This document shows positions 1 through 5,658 of a stretch of 5,741 nt of DNA, one piece after another; position 1 is the first letter of the stretch, and every line of letters starts with the position of its first letter. The translations under genes and the position numbers were made by a program. Under the pieces are notes generated by a model, which saw only the letters and a list, made by a program, of their open reading frames with translations, ran no database searches and had not been told where the DNA came from. Location: contig CALVEE010000167.1 in assembly GCA_944326495.1 (NCBI GenBank), positions 1 to 5,741 on the forward strand, given 5' to 3'. Source of the stretch: Candidatus Gastranaerophilales bacterium (GTDB lineage Bacteria; Cyanobacteriota; Vampirovibrionia; Gastranaerophilales; Gastranaerophilaceae).

Positions 1-72
1 TACTTCATTAGCTTCTTTTTGAGTAACTTTTGATTTCTTTGCAATTTCTTGTACTAATTCTTCTTTGTTCAT
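1..72 (-). CDS. HU-family DNA-binding protein, N-terminus only (partial)
   Basis: The first 24 codons of a minus-strand gene that runs off the left edge. The peptide begins MNKEELVQEIAKKSKVTQKE, the usual opening of HU/IHF-type histone-like proteins: a short helix, then a K-x-x-V-(T/S)-x-K/D-x-A turn into the second helix. HU proteins are dimers of about 90 residues that bend and compact DNA; the DNA-binding beta arms lie outside the window. The start is fixed by AAAGGAG (minus strand, 80-86), seven bases before the ATG. A promoter lies just upstream, so the gene is probably transcribed separately from the flagellar operon behind it. HU versus IHF or another paralogue cannot be decided from this fragment. 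Confidence 0.85.
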   Translation of the reverse strand, partial: MNKEELVQEIAKKSKVTQKEANEV

Positions 73-104
73 TATAAAACTCCTTTCTTCTAATTACAAA
101 TTCT

Positions 105-132
105 ATTATACAGACTCCATTTTAAAAAGCAA
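105..132 (-). promoter_or_regulatory. Sigma-70 type promoter of the HU gene
   Basis: On the minus strand, a perfect TATAAT (-10, positions 105-110) lies 16 bases downstream of TTGCTT (-35, positions 127-132). Transcription would start about 98, giving a short leader with the Shine-Dalgarno site at 80-86. The -10 matches consensus exactly; the -35 keeps only TTG. Call from sequence match alone. Confidence 0.6.
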
Positions 133-193
133 GTACTTTTTTGTTGGAAATAGTTATTTTTTCTAGCTTGCAGACCGGGAGGTAAATATATTA

Positions 194-219
194 GAAAATC
201 CGGCCTGCTGTAAAGCCGG
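194..219 (-). terminator. Possible weak terminator after the flagellar operon
   Basis: Read on the minus strand, CCGGC (215-219) can pair with GCCGG (200-204) around a 10-base loop, followed closely by ATTTTC. It lies about 30 bases past the fliT-like stop codon, where a terminator for the flaG-fliS-fliT operon is expected. The stem is only 5 bp and the T run is short and broken, so it may be weak or not a terminator. The rest of the 73-248 spacer shows only the HU promoter and leader. Confidence 0.35.
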
Positions 220-248
220 CTGGAATGTCCGTAAATTATATATTTCAG

Positions 249-623
249 CTATTCCTGAATGTTTATAATACTTCCCTTTTGGCCGTCTGAAAATTCATAT
301 GCCTGCTGTATTTTTTGAGATTTTTGAGTCTTTCTTAACTCATTTTTAACATTTTCCATGCTTTTTTCAAGCTTTTTTATGTTCTGCATCTCAATAGTTC
401 TAATCTCATCTAAGATAGTATCCAGCTCTTTTTGCTGCACGGGAGTCAGTTCAAGGTATTTAAGAATGCATTTGCAGCTCAAGAATAATTGTTCGCGGGA
501 TTTTATCATGGTAATTGCATTATCAAAATCCTCATTATCTATCATTCTTGAGATATCTTCAGCTCCGTTTTTAAGCTGGCTGTACTGGAGCATGAGCTGT
601 TCAAATTGTTTCTCATCCTGCAT
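249..623 (-). CDS. fliT: FliT-like flagellar export chaperone
   Basis: A 124-residue, almost wholly helical and charged protein with no signal peptide or membrane segment. Size, helix-rich make-up and position directly after fliS match FliT, the small cytoplasmic chaperone that binds the filament cap protein FliD and delivers it to the flagellar export gate. FliT proteins are very divergent, so the call rests largely on context. The helix at about residues 62-110, ending LRKTQKSQKIQQAYE, resembles the C-terminal helix of Gram-positive FliT-like proteins. An ATG three codons upstream (630-632) is in frame, but the AGAAAGG ribosome site abuts that ATG. The ATG at 621-623 lies nine bases after the site and is preferred. 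The gene overlaps the end of fliS by 11 bases, implying coupled translation. An anonymous coiled-coil protein remains possible. Confidence 0.6.
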   Translation of the reverse strand: MQDEKQFEQLMLQYSQLKNGAEDISRMIDNEDFDNAITMIKSREQLFLSCKCILKYLELTPVQQKELDTILDEIRTIEMQNIKKLEKSMENVKNELRKTQKSQKIQQAYEFSDGQKGSIINIQE

Positions 624-1095
624 TATTTTCATCCTTTCTAAGAGCAGGGTGTTCTATACCGTCCATTGCCTGCTGTTCGCGCATTGCTTCTTCTACGGTT
701 ACAGTGCCGTTTTGAATTTCTATAGCTTTTTGAAAGCCCCATCTTATGTTGGTTAAATCTTCTATTACAATATCAATAAGTTCTGATTTTCTGGTTACAT
801 TTGCTTTGATAAGGTTCATTGTCATGCGGTTATAAAGCTTAAAAAGACTTTTTGCAACATCATTGCCGTTTTCTAAATCTATAGTGCGCATTAGTTCTCT
901 AAGAATTTTTCGCGCCCCGTCAATATTTTCTGCACGCTCTTTAAGGTTTCCTTCGGCTATAGCGCTTTTTGCTTTCTGCAAGAACTGCAGGGCGCCGTCA
1001 AACAAAAGTATCATCAGCTTTTCCGGTGTCGCTGTTGTTATGTTGCTTGTCTGGTATTGTTTTATGTACTTACTGTATGGATTTACTGGCGGCAT
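613..1095 (-). CDS. fliS: Flagellin-specific chaperone FliS
   Basis: A 160-residue cytoplasmic four-helix protein that binds the C-terminus of newly made flagellin, stops it polymerising early and presents it to the flagellar type III export apparatus. Family marks are clear: an N-terminal NPYSKYIKQYQTSNI stretch (residues 5-19), the ATPEKLMILLFDGALQFLQKA signature (about 22-42), and conserved helices with LRELMRTIDLENG (65-77) and LFKLYNRM (84-91). It is slightly longer than the typical 125-140 residues, through a charged C-terminal tail from about residue 135. The gene follows flaG after six bases. Its AGAAGG ribosome site lies inside the end of flaG. Its own 3' end overlaps the fliT-like gene. 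No flagellin gene is in the window, so the client must be encoded elsewhere. Confidence 0.93.
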   Translation of the reverse strand: MPPVNPYSKYIKQYQTSNITTATPEKLMILLFDGALQFLQKAKSAIAEGNLKERAENIDGARKILRELMRTIDLENGNDVAKSLFKLYNRMTMNLIKANVTRKSELIDIVIEDLTNIRWGFQKAIEIQNGTVTVEEAMREQQAMDGIEHPALRKDENNAG

Positions 1096-1101
1096 TCTAT
1101 A

Positions 1102-1566
1102 TTATACCTTCTTGTTTACAAATATTCCGGAAGCCATATTTAATTTCTGTACTAATTCCCCAAGTTCATTTCCGGATATTGTTTCTATTAACCTATTAGT
1201 TGAGCTGTCATATAATTCTATTATATCATCTTTTACATTTAATTTTACATAAAATTCTTTATTAGGATTTTCTACATCATCAATTTCAGAGTCAGTATCC
1301 TCATCTATTACCGTATCTTCCTCTACCAATCCGTCTTCAAATGTATCATTTGTATGTTTATCTTGTTTTTCATCGTGCCGTTTAGGATTACTGCGCTCGT
1401 CATCTTCTTTTGGGCGCACCCTCTGGTTTACGCTAAGCCCCTGAACCTGGCGCCCCGTATTAGCTGCATCAGCTTGTATAGCCTGCTCTGTACGGCTTGT
1501 CAGTTCAGCAGAGGTTGATTCCTTAACAGCACCGGTGTTTGCTATTGATAAACCATCCATGCCCAT
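1102..1566 (-). CDS. flaG: FlaG-like flagellar protein with long disordered acidic N-terminal region
   Basis: A 154-residue protein in two parts. Residues 1-103 are low in hydrophobics and look disordered, rich in D, E, N, K and T, with a strongly acidic run at about 77-100. Residues 104-154 form a compact domain reading FYVKLNVKDDIIELYDSSTNRLIETI, then a short helix and GIFVNKKV. This matches the FlaG pattern: beta hairpin, a turn with 'tg.vI..Ip', a helix, and a closing 'G...D..' strand. FlaG proteins influence filament length and are often encoded beside fliD/fliS; the biochemical role is poorly defined. First gene of the flaG-fliS-fliT operon. The ATG at 1564-1566 is chosen because AAAGGA lies about eleven bases upstream; the second ATG (1558-1560) is less well placed. 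Sequence match is moderate; context adds support. Confidence 0.7.
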   Translation of the reverse strand: MGMDGLSIANTGAVKESTSAELTSRTEQAIQADAANTGRQVQGLSVNQRVRPKEDDERSNPKRHDEKQDKHTNDTFEDGLVEEDTVIDEDTDSEIDDVENPNKEFYVKLNVKDDIIELYDSSTNRLIETISGNELGELVQKLNMASGIFVNKKV

Positions 1567-1654
1567 TTTATGAAGCTTCCTTTACAAATGTTAACTTTTA
1601 TTATCTTATGATATAATTTGGTTAAGGTTATCATTTAAAAGAAGGATTTATTTC
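1567..1654. promoter_or_regulatory. Divergent intergenic region with extended -10 promoter for the plus-strand operon
   Basis: This 88-base, very AT-rich spacer separates the flagellar operon (leftward) from the three-gene operon (rightward). On the plus strand, TGATATAAT (1609-1617) is a perfect extended -10. No good -35 is seen at the right distance, which extended -10 promoters tolerate. Transcription would start about 1624. The Shine-Dalgarno AGAAGGA (1640-1646) lies eight bases before the ATG at 1655. The flagellar promoter must lie in the same space. The minus strand offers GATAAT around 1600 but no convincing -35, and I see no sigma-28 (FliA) type site. Confidence 0.6.
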
Positions 1655-2407
1655 ATGAGTAAGAGCTTATTTATAGATTTTATGGAAAAGATGCTGGCTT
1701 TTCCTTTGTGGATTAAGCAGACTATATTTTTAAATTTGTCTAATGATTTAACTACATATTTGAGTAATGAATTCTTAGATGTTCAAGAAGGCGAGCTATT
1801 CCATATCTATAAACCGGTGTTATCAGAACTCGGGCAGAATGAACTTCTTACTAAAGAGTCAAAATTTGATGAGAGCATCTACTCATTTATGAACTGCTGT
1901 TCTAAAGGCATGTCGCTGATTGAAATAGCAATCGAAAACAATTTTACTCTTGAAGAAGTTGCAAAAGCTTTCACTTTTTGCAGGACTTCCGGTTTCTTCT
2001 CAAGCGAGGTTCCAAATCTTATCAGTGCAATAGCAGGATTTATTGCAGGGAAATACCGGACAGGTGAATATTTTATCCGGGCAGGTAAAATGACGATTGA
2101 ACAGCTTGACGAAGTGCTTAATAAACAGCAGGAAATGAATGCTTCCGGAAAGCACGTCTTTATTGCAGAATTAATGGTTCAGATGGGATTTGTTAGAGAA
2201 AAGGACGTAAAAAGTATTATCTTTATGAAAGAAGAGGCCGGAAAAAGATTTTCTCTTAATCCTGACGATATCCCGACGCTTGCGATGGAAAAAGAAAGTT
2301 TTGATATCAGGGTTGAAAATACACGGCTTAAAGAAGAAAACGAAATTCTTAAGCAAAAAATAGATGCTCTTTTAACATTTATCAAAGACCATAAAGAAAA
2401 TGAATAG
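1655..2407 (+). CDS. Uncharacterised protein with MshEN/GspE-N-like domain and C-terminal coiled coil
   Basis: A 250-residue, apparently soluble protein I cannot name. Residues 1-120 are helical; about 82-113 (MSLIEIAIENNFTLEEVAKAF) could be a small winged-helix or helix-turn-helix-like module. Residues 135-195 resemble the N-terminal domain of type II secretion/type IV pilus ATPases (GspE, PilB, MshE). Residues 135-158 fit the MshEN motif: R135, G137, hydrophobic 140, G144, hydrophobic 146, L151, L155 and Q158 are all spaced as in that family. A second, weaker repeat begins at about residue 169 (FIAELMVQMGFV), with Ala for the usual Gly and a longer linker (about 10 residues instead of about 5). 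Residues 218-247 form a leucine-spaced coiled coil. There is no ATPase domain. In MshE-type proteins this domain binds cyclic di-GMP; whether this one does is unknown. It is first in an operon with the asparaginase and ispE and divergent from flaG. Confidence 0.8.
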   Translation: MSKSLFIDFMEKMLAFPLWIKQTIFLNLSNDLTTYLSNEFLDVQEGELFHIYKPVLSELGQNELLTKESKFDESIYSFMNCCSKGMSLIEIAIENNFTLEEVAKAFTFCRTSGFFSSEVPNLISAIAGFIAGKYRTGEYFIRAGKMTIEQLDEVLNKQQEMNASGKHVFIAELMVQMGFVREKDVKSIIFMKEEAGKRFSLNPDDIPTLAMEKESFDIRVENTRLKEENEILKQKIDALLTFIKDHKENE

Positions 2408-3296
2408 CCGTATTGAATACATAAGGGATGGACTTGTAGAAGAATTTCATGAGGGCTTCATTGAAAGGCTGGATATTCCGTCCGGAGATGAAACTCCTTA
2501 TTATCTGCGCTCCTGCGCTAAGCCATTGCAGGCTTCTCTTTTAACAGATTACAATATTGAGCTTGAAGAGGATGAGCTGGCACTAATTTGCGGCTCGCAT
2601 GCCGGAGAAGAGTGCCATATAGAGACTGCAAGAAGAATTTTGAAAAGATATAATATTGATGAGGGTCTTTTAAAATGCGGAGTCCATGCGCCTCTTTCCC
2701 GTTCAATGCAGGATAAAATGCTATTGAGAGGCGAAAAGGCGAGGGCAATTCATAACAATTGTTCAGGGAAACATGTCGGATTTTTGGTTTTATGTAAAAT
2801 TAACGGCTGGGATTTAGAAACGTATTATAAGCCGGAACATCCGCTTCAAAAAGCAATAAAGAATAAAATTAACACACTTTGTGAAATTAAAAATATTTAC
2901 CCAGAAACAACAGACGGGTGCGGGGTTCCGATTTTGAGCATGCCATTATATAACATGCTTATCGGGTACAAAAATCTGCTTAAATACACTAAAATAATAG
3001 AGTCTATAAGAAATAACCCTTATATCTTCGGCGGAGAAGGCAGAATTGAGACAGAAATTATTGAAAAAACTGATAACTTGATTGCAAAAGCCGGAGCCGG
3101 CGGGTTATGCATTGTAATGAACATCAAAGAAAAAGACGGATTTATAATAAAAATAAATGATTGTTCAATGGAAGCAAGAAGGTTTGCGGCTCTGGATATG
3201 ATTAACAAACTCGGCTGGGGAAATATTGAATATGATAATAAAATCAAAACACTTCAAGGAAAGATTGTAGGAGAAATTAAGGTATATGAAAATTAA
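2400..3296 (+). CDS. L-asparaginase II family protein (Rhizobium-type asparaginase)
   Basis: A 298-residue cytoplasmic protein of the asparaginase II family (Pfam Asparaginase_II), unrelated to the bacterial AnsA/AnsB fold. The family hydrolyses L-asparagine to aspartate and ammonia. Key blocks are present: RSCAKPLQ with an S38-x-x-K41 pair; CGSHAGEECH with S66; HNNCSGKH with C121 and K124; TDGCGVP with C174; and AKAGAGG with K230. These appear to correspond to the Ser-Lys catalytic pairs and the Cys-Lys-Cys metal site described for Rhizobium etli ReAV; that mapping is by eye from memory. At 298 residues it is shorter than the usual 330-370, but no block is missing. The ATG at 2400 overlaps the previous gene by eight bases and has only a weak purine-rich leader, so it probably depends on coupled translation. 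Its 3' end overlaps ispE. Substrate specificity is untested. Confidence 0.88.
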   Translation: MNSRIEYIRDGLVEEFHEGFIERLDIPSGDETPYYLRSCAKPLQASLLTDYNIELEEDELALICGSHAGEECHIETARRILKRYNIDEGLLKCGVHAPLSRSMQDKMLLRGEKARAIHNNCSGKHVGFLVLCKINGWDLETYYKPEHPLQKAIKNKINTLCEIKNIYPETTDGCGVPILSMPLYNMLIGYKNLLKYTKIIESIRNNPYIFGGEGRIETEIIEKTDNLIAKAGAGGLCIVMNIKEKDGFIIKINDCSMEARRFAALDMINKLGWGNIEYDNKIKTLQGKIVGEIKVYEN

Positions 3297-4146
3297 AGTA
3301 AACTGTCCCGCAAAAATTAACCTTACCCTGGAGGTTGTAAACAAACGAGACGACGGATTTCATAATATCAAAAGCATAATGCATACAATCAGCCTTTTTG
3401 ATTATCTGACTATAGAAGCTCATAAATCAGCAGCTTCCGATATACAGCTAAGCGGAAACAGCAGTGAAATTCCGTATAACGAAAAAAATCTTGTATATAA
3501 AGCCTGCGAAGCTTTCTTGCAGAAGAGCGGTATAAACGCGGAAATAGATATCTATATAGAAAAACATATTCCTGTCTCTGCCGGTCTGGCAGGCGGAAGT
3601 ACTGATGCTGCCGGTGCAATTTGGGGATTAAATGAAATTTTTGACACCCCCTTAACTAAAGATGAAATACATAACCTCTGCGCCATGCTCGGTTCGGATT
3701 TAAATGTTTGTCTTGAAGGCGGGTGTATTCTTGCTCAAGGCAGAGGCGAGATTATAAAAAAACTTGATACAGAAATAAACTATCCGATAACTTTAATTAA
3801 ACCTAAAAGGCTCGGAATTTCAGCAAAAGAAGCTTATACAAAATACGCCTCTCTAAAATATAAGCCCCAAAATAATATGACAGAAAAAATGCTGGAAGCC
3901 CTTAGAACTAATTCGGATATTAAAAACTTTTTATACAACGATTTAGAATACGCTATTTCAGATGATTACGCCGAACTAAAAAAAATAAAAGAAACTATTC
4001 CAGCATCAATAATGTCCGGCTCCGGCTCAACGTATTTTGTAATGGAAGATAGTATTAGTGAAGATTTGAGCAATGATTATTTAATAATAGACGGCCTGCA
4101 TTTTATCCCCGCCGGTGTGAATTGTAACAATTTCGTCACAAACTAG
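3286..4146 (+). CDS. ispE: 4-diphosphocytidyl-2-C-methyl-D-erythritol kinase IspE
   Basis: A 286-residue GHMP-family kinase. IspE phosphorylates the 2-hydroxyl of CDP-methylerythritol with ATP, the fourth step of the MEP route to isopentenyl diphosphate. Seen: N-terminal CPAKINLTLEV with catalytic-type K10; the DGFHNIKSIMHTISLFD substrate-site block (23-39); the ATP-binding loop PVSAGLAGGSTDAAGA (96-111); GSDLNVCLEGG (136-146) with D138 as likely catalytic base; and the C-terminal SIMSGSGSTYF (241-251). Length is normal. The usual Pro after GSD-(V/I) is Asn here, probably a lineage variant. The start overlaps the asparaginase gene by 11 bases; AGGAG (3269-3273) lies twelve bases before the ATG and AAGG only three. 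Last gene of its operon; I see no hairpin terminator after it. Confidence 0.95.
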   Translation: MKIKVNCPAKINLTLEVVNKRDDGFHNIKSIMHTISLFDYLTIEAHKSAASDIQLSGNSSEIPYNEKNLVYKACEAFLQKSGINAEIDIYIEKHIPVSAGLAGGSTDAAGAIWGLNEIFDTPLTKDEIHNLCAMLGSDLNVCLEGGCILAQGRGEIIKKLDTEINYPITLIKPKRLGISAKEAYTKYASLKYKPQNNMTEKMLEALRTNSDIKNFLYNDLEYAISDDYAELKKIKETIPASIMSGSGSTYFVMEDSISEDLSNDYLIIDGLHFIPAGVNCNNFVTN

Positions 4147-4165
4147 CAAATAATCCTTTTAGAGG

Positions 4166-4194
4166 TTATATTATGCTATGAGGGTATTTATAAT
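4166..4194 (+). promoter_or_regulatory. Probable promoter of the acidic-protein gene
   Basis: A perfect TATAAT (4189-4194) lies 17 bases after a weak -35-like TTATAT (4166-4171), between ispE and the GTG-started gene. Transcription would begin near 4201, with the start codon about 30 bases on. This suggests the small acidic gene can be expressed apart from the ispE operon, although read-through is also possible since no terminator separates them. Confidence 0.45.
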
Positions 4195-4229
4195 TGTGTT
4201 AGTGAATATCCTTAACATGAGGTCTTAGT

Positions 4230-4598
4230 GTGGTAGACAACAGATCAGCAGGTTTTTACGGCATAGGCGGGGCATTTAATTTTAAAAGCGGTGACCCGTC
4301 AGGTACTGCAGCAAAAATGAGTCAGGATAAATACGGCTCTGAAGCTATGTATCTTCCGCCGCTTGAGGAGGAAGAAGAAGGCGATAATATGTATAATCAG
4401 CCTTTTGTAGATAGAAGCGCACTTTTAAGAGCTACGCTTAATTCTCTTGCCATGACGAATGTTGCATCCGTTCTGAATTCAAAAAAGCATAAAAAGAATA
4501 TTAAAGACCTTCTTGATGAAGAGAAGGAAGAAAACGAAGAAGAGATTGAACGCATCGAAGCCGAAGCAGATGAAGAATTCAGAGAGGCGCAGGAATAA
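4230..4598 (+). CDS. Small acidic hypothetical protein with C-terminal charged coiled coil
   Basis: A 122-residue protein I do not recognise. Residues 1-40 are Gly/Ser/Asn-rich with aromatics (GFYGIGGAFNF) and look flexible. A run of five Glu lies at 46-50. Residues 62-86 (DRSALLRATLNSLAMTNVASVLNS) could form one amphipathic helix, not clearly a membrane span. Residues 87-122 are a highly charged helix or coiled coil dominated by Glu after a short Lys cluster (KKHKKNIK). No signal peptide, cysteines or catalytic motif. The start is GTG: an in-frame TGA at 4218-4220 excludes longer versions, and GAGG (4219-4222) sits seven bases upstream. It has its own probable promoter and ends six bases from the convergent pflA. 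Clean start signals and normal codon use argue for a real gene. Function unknown; a structural or adaptor role would be a guess. Confidence 0.75.
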   Translation: MVDNRSAGFYGIGGAFNFKSGDPSGTAAKMSQDKYGSEAMYLPPLEEEEEGDNMYNQPFVDRSALLRATLNSLAMTNVASVLNSKKHKKNIKDLLDEEKEENEEEIERIEAEADEEFREAQE

Positions 4599-4604
4599 AA
4601 TATA

Positions 4605-5360
4605 CTACTGCTTATTTTTCTCTCTTGTTTCTCTATAGGCTTTCATAATCATATTTCTTGCCTCAAGCGCCTGATCATGCGTAAGCGGCGGAACACCTTT
4701 GAGCGGATAATCTATTCCTAAATTCTCATATTTCGGGATTGCCATATCATGATAAGGAAGAACATCCAGAGCTGCAATATTATGAAGTCCTGCTAAAAAC
4801 TCACCGAGTCTTGTTAAATATTCTTCTTTAAACGTAATTCCCGGAACAACCACATGCCTTACCCACATTGGCTTCTTAATCTCTGATAAGTATTTTGCAA
4901 ACTCCAAAATATTTTTATTAGAATGTTTTGTAAGTTTTTTATGCTCCTCGTCATCAATATGCTTAATATCCAGAAGCACAAGACTTGTATATTTTAAGAG
5001 TTCATCAACTTTTTCCGTATTATCCCTGTTAAAAAGAACACCGGAAGTATCAAGCGCTGTATGAATACCGCTTTCTCTTGCTCTTTTGAACAATTCAGTT
5101 ACAAACTCCATCTGACACATCGGCTCACCGCCTGTTACAGTTATCCCGCCTGCACAAAATTCTTTAACCCCTTCATATTGGCTGAGAATTTCATCAACAG
5201 ACATCTTATTATTGTCCTTAAATTCCCATGTATCAGGATTGTGGCAGTACTGGCATCTCAGTGGACACCCCTGGGTAAATACAACAAATCTAATCCCGGG
5301 CCCGTCAACCGTACCGCAGCTTTCTACTGAATGTATATTTCCATAAATCTGTTCTGTCAT
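4605..5360 (-). CDS. pflA: Pyruvate formate-lyase activating enzyme (radical SAM)
   Basis: A 251-residue cytoplasmic radical SAM enzyme. PFL-activating enzymes use a [4Fe-4S] cluster and S-adenosylmethionine to place a glycyl radical on pyruvate formate-lyase, which splits pyruvate to acetyl-CoA and formate without oxygen. Diagnostic features: N-terminal GNIHSVESCGTVDGPGIRFVVF, the cluster motif GCPLRCQYCHNPDTW (C32, C36, C39, the CxxxCxxC spacing), the SAM-contacting TGGEP (76-80), LDTSG (103-107), LLDIKH (about 133-138), and WVRHVVVPG in the C-terminal half. Length fits the short PflA class; there is no extra ferredoxin-like insert of the kind found in many other glycyl-radical activases. 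GAGG lies eight bases before the ATG. No glycyl-radical enzyme gene is adjacent on the visible side; it may be elsewhere in the genome. Target assignment as PFL is from overall similarity. Confidence 0.93.
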   Translation of the reverse strand: MTEQIYGNIHSVESCGTVDGPGIRFVVFTQGCPLRCQYCHNPDTWEFKDNNKMSVDEILSQYEGVKEFCAGGITVTGGEPMCQMEFVTELFKRARESGIHTALDTSGVLFNRDNTEKVDELLKYTSLVLLDIKHIDDEEHKKLTKHSNKNILEFAKYLSEIKKPMWVRHVVVPGITFKEEYLTRLGEFLAGLHNIAALDVLPYHDMAIPKYENLGIDYPLKGVPPLTHDQALEARNMIMKAYRETREKNKQ

Positions 5361-5381
5361 AATTTCTACCTCACTTTTTAT

Positions 5382-5411
5382 ATTTTATTACAAAAGTAAA
5401 TTACATACCAA
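5382..5411 (-). promoter_or_regulatory. Probable promoter of pflA
   Basis: On the minus strand, TTGGTA (-35, positions 5406-5411) and TAAAAT (-10, positions 5382-5387) are separated by 18 bases. Transcription would start around 5375, close to the GAGG ribosome site (5369-5372), giving a very short leader. Other AT-rich hexamers nearby could serve as -10. I see no clear FNR-type palindrome, although oxygen control would be plausible for this gene. Confidence 0.4.
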
Positions 5412-5570
5412 GCTTACATTTATCTTTTTTTCCTCTGTTCCGCGGGTATAAAACAAAGGGTATCTGTAGTTTTCGGTACAGCCTCAAATACGGCGGCTTC
5501 TCTCCCGCAGGGCACAAGTGTCCAAGAAAAATTTTAGAGGTTCGCCCCCAGCCAAATATCAGTTAGAACC
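5412..5570. other. Intergenic stretch without a credible gene, composition shifting from AT-rich to G+C-richer
   Basis: Left part of a roughly 330-base gene-free region. It holds a T run (5422-5431), a TATAAA-like hexamer at about 5451 with no good -35, and a small possible hairpin CTGTA...TACAG near 5465-5482. On the minus strand a frame stays open from 5562 to 5404 (53 codons), but it has no ATG or GTG start or ribosome site and its peptide matches nothing I know. It may be part of a dispersed intergenic repeat together with the hairpins to its right; this cannot be shown from one copy. Confidence 0.5.
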
Positions 5571-5576
5571 CCTCCC

Positions 5577-5593
5577 CGAAATCAAAGATTTCG
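5577..5593. repeat. Perfect 7-bp inverted repeat (hairpin with AAA loop)
   Basis: CGAAATC (5577-5583) pairs perfectly with GATTTCG (5587-5593) around AAA. It has no T run on either side, so it is not a standard terminator for pflA (which reads away from it) or for a rightward gene. It sits four bases before the larger stem at 5597-5658 and probably belongs to the same element. Confidence 0.75.
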
Positions 5594-5596
5594 ACC

Positions 5597-5658
5597 CTCC
5601 CACAGGGGGCGGGTAGGCTCCACACCTGGTGTGACGGCTCCCTCGCCCCTTGTGGGAG
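5597..5658. repeat. Long 15-bp inverted repeat with nested hairpin
   Basis: Arms 5597-5611 (CTCCCACAGGGGGCG) and 5644-5658 (CGCCCCTTGTGGGAG) pair over 15 positions, 14 Watson-Crick and one G-T at 5605/5650. Two further pairs are possible inward. Inside, CACAC (5621-5625) pairs with GTGTG (5629-5633) around CTG, and GGCTC occurs on both sides of this inner hairpin (5616-5620 and 5636-5640). The G-T position keeps pairing in RNA of this strand but would be A-C on the other strand. That weakly favours plus-strand RNA over a purely DNA-level palindrome. Confidence 0.8.

Noticed and set aside
176..190. Plus-strand GGGAGGT resembling a ribosome site
   Set aside because: No ATG, GTG or TTG follows at a suitable distance with an open frame.
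624..632. Upstream ATG for the fliT-like gene (start at 632)
   Set aside because: Its only Shine-Dalgarno, AGAAAGG, touches the ATG with no spacer; the ATG at 621-623 has a normal nine-base spacing.
358..756. Plus-strand ORF of 132 codons across fliT/fliS
   Set aside because: Antisense shadow of two good genes: Ser/Phe/Cys-rich peptide with no family features and no ribosome site in context.
863..1252. Plus-strand ORF of 129 codons across fliS/flaG
   Set aside because: Antisense shadow with hydrophobic, low-information peptide; the minus-strand FliS is unambiguous.
5061..5330. Plus-strand ORF of 89 codons inside pflA
   Set aside because: Lies opposite the radical SAM core of pflA, which is certain; no independent coding evidence.
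5404..5562. Minus-strand frame open for 53 codons upstream of pflA (peptide containing GEKPPYLRLYRKL)
   Set aside because: No ATG or GTG start, no ribosome site for the in-frame TTG codons, and it lies in a likely repeat. The only Met is the last codon.
5577..5658. Hairpins as rho-independent terminators
   Set aside because: No T run follows the stems on either strand, and pflA is transcribed away from them.
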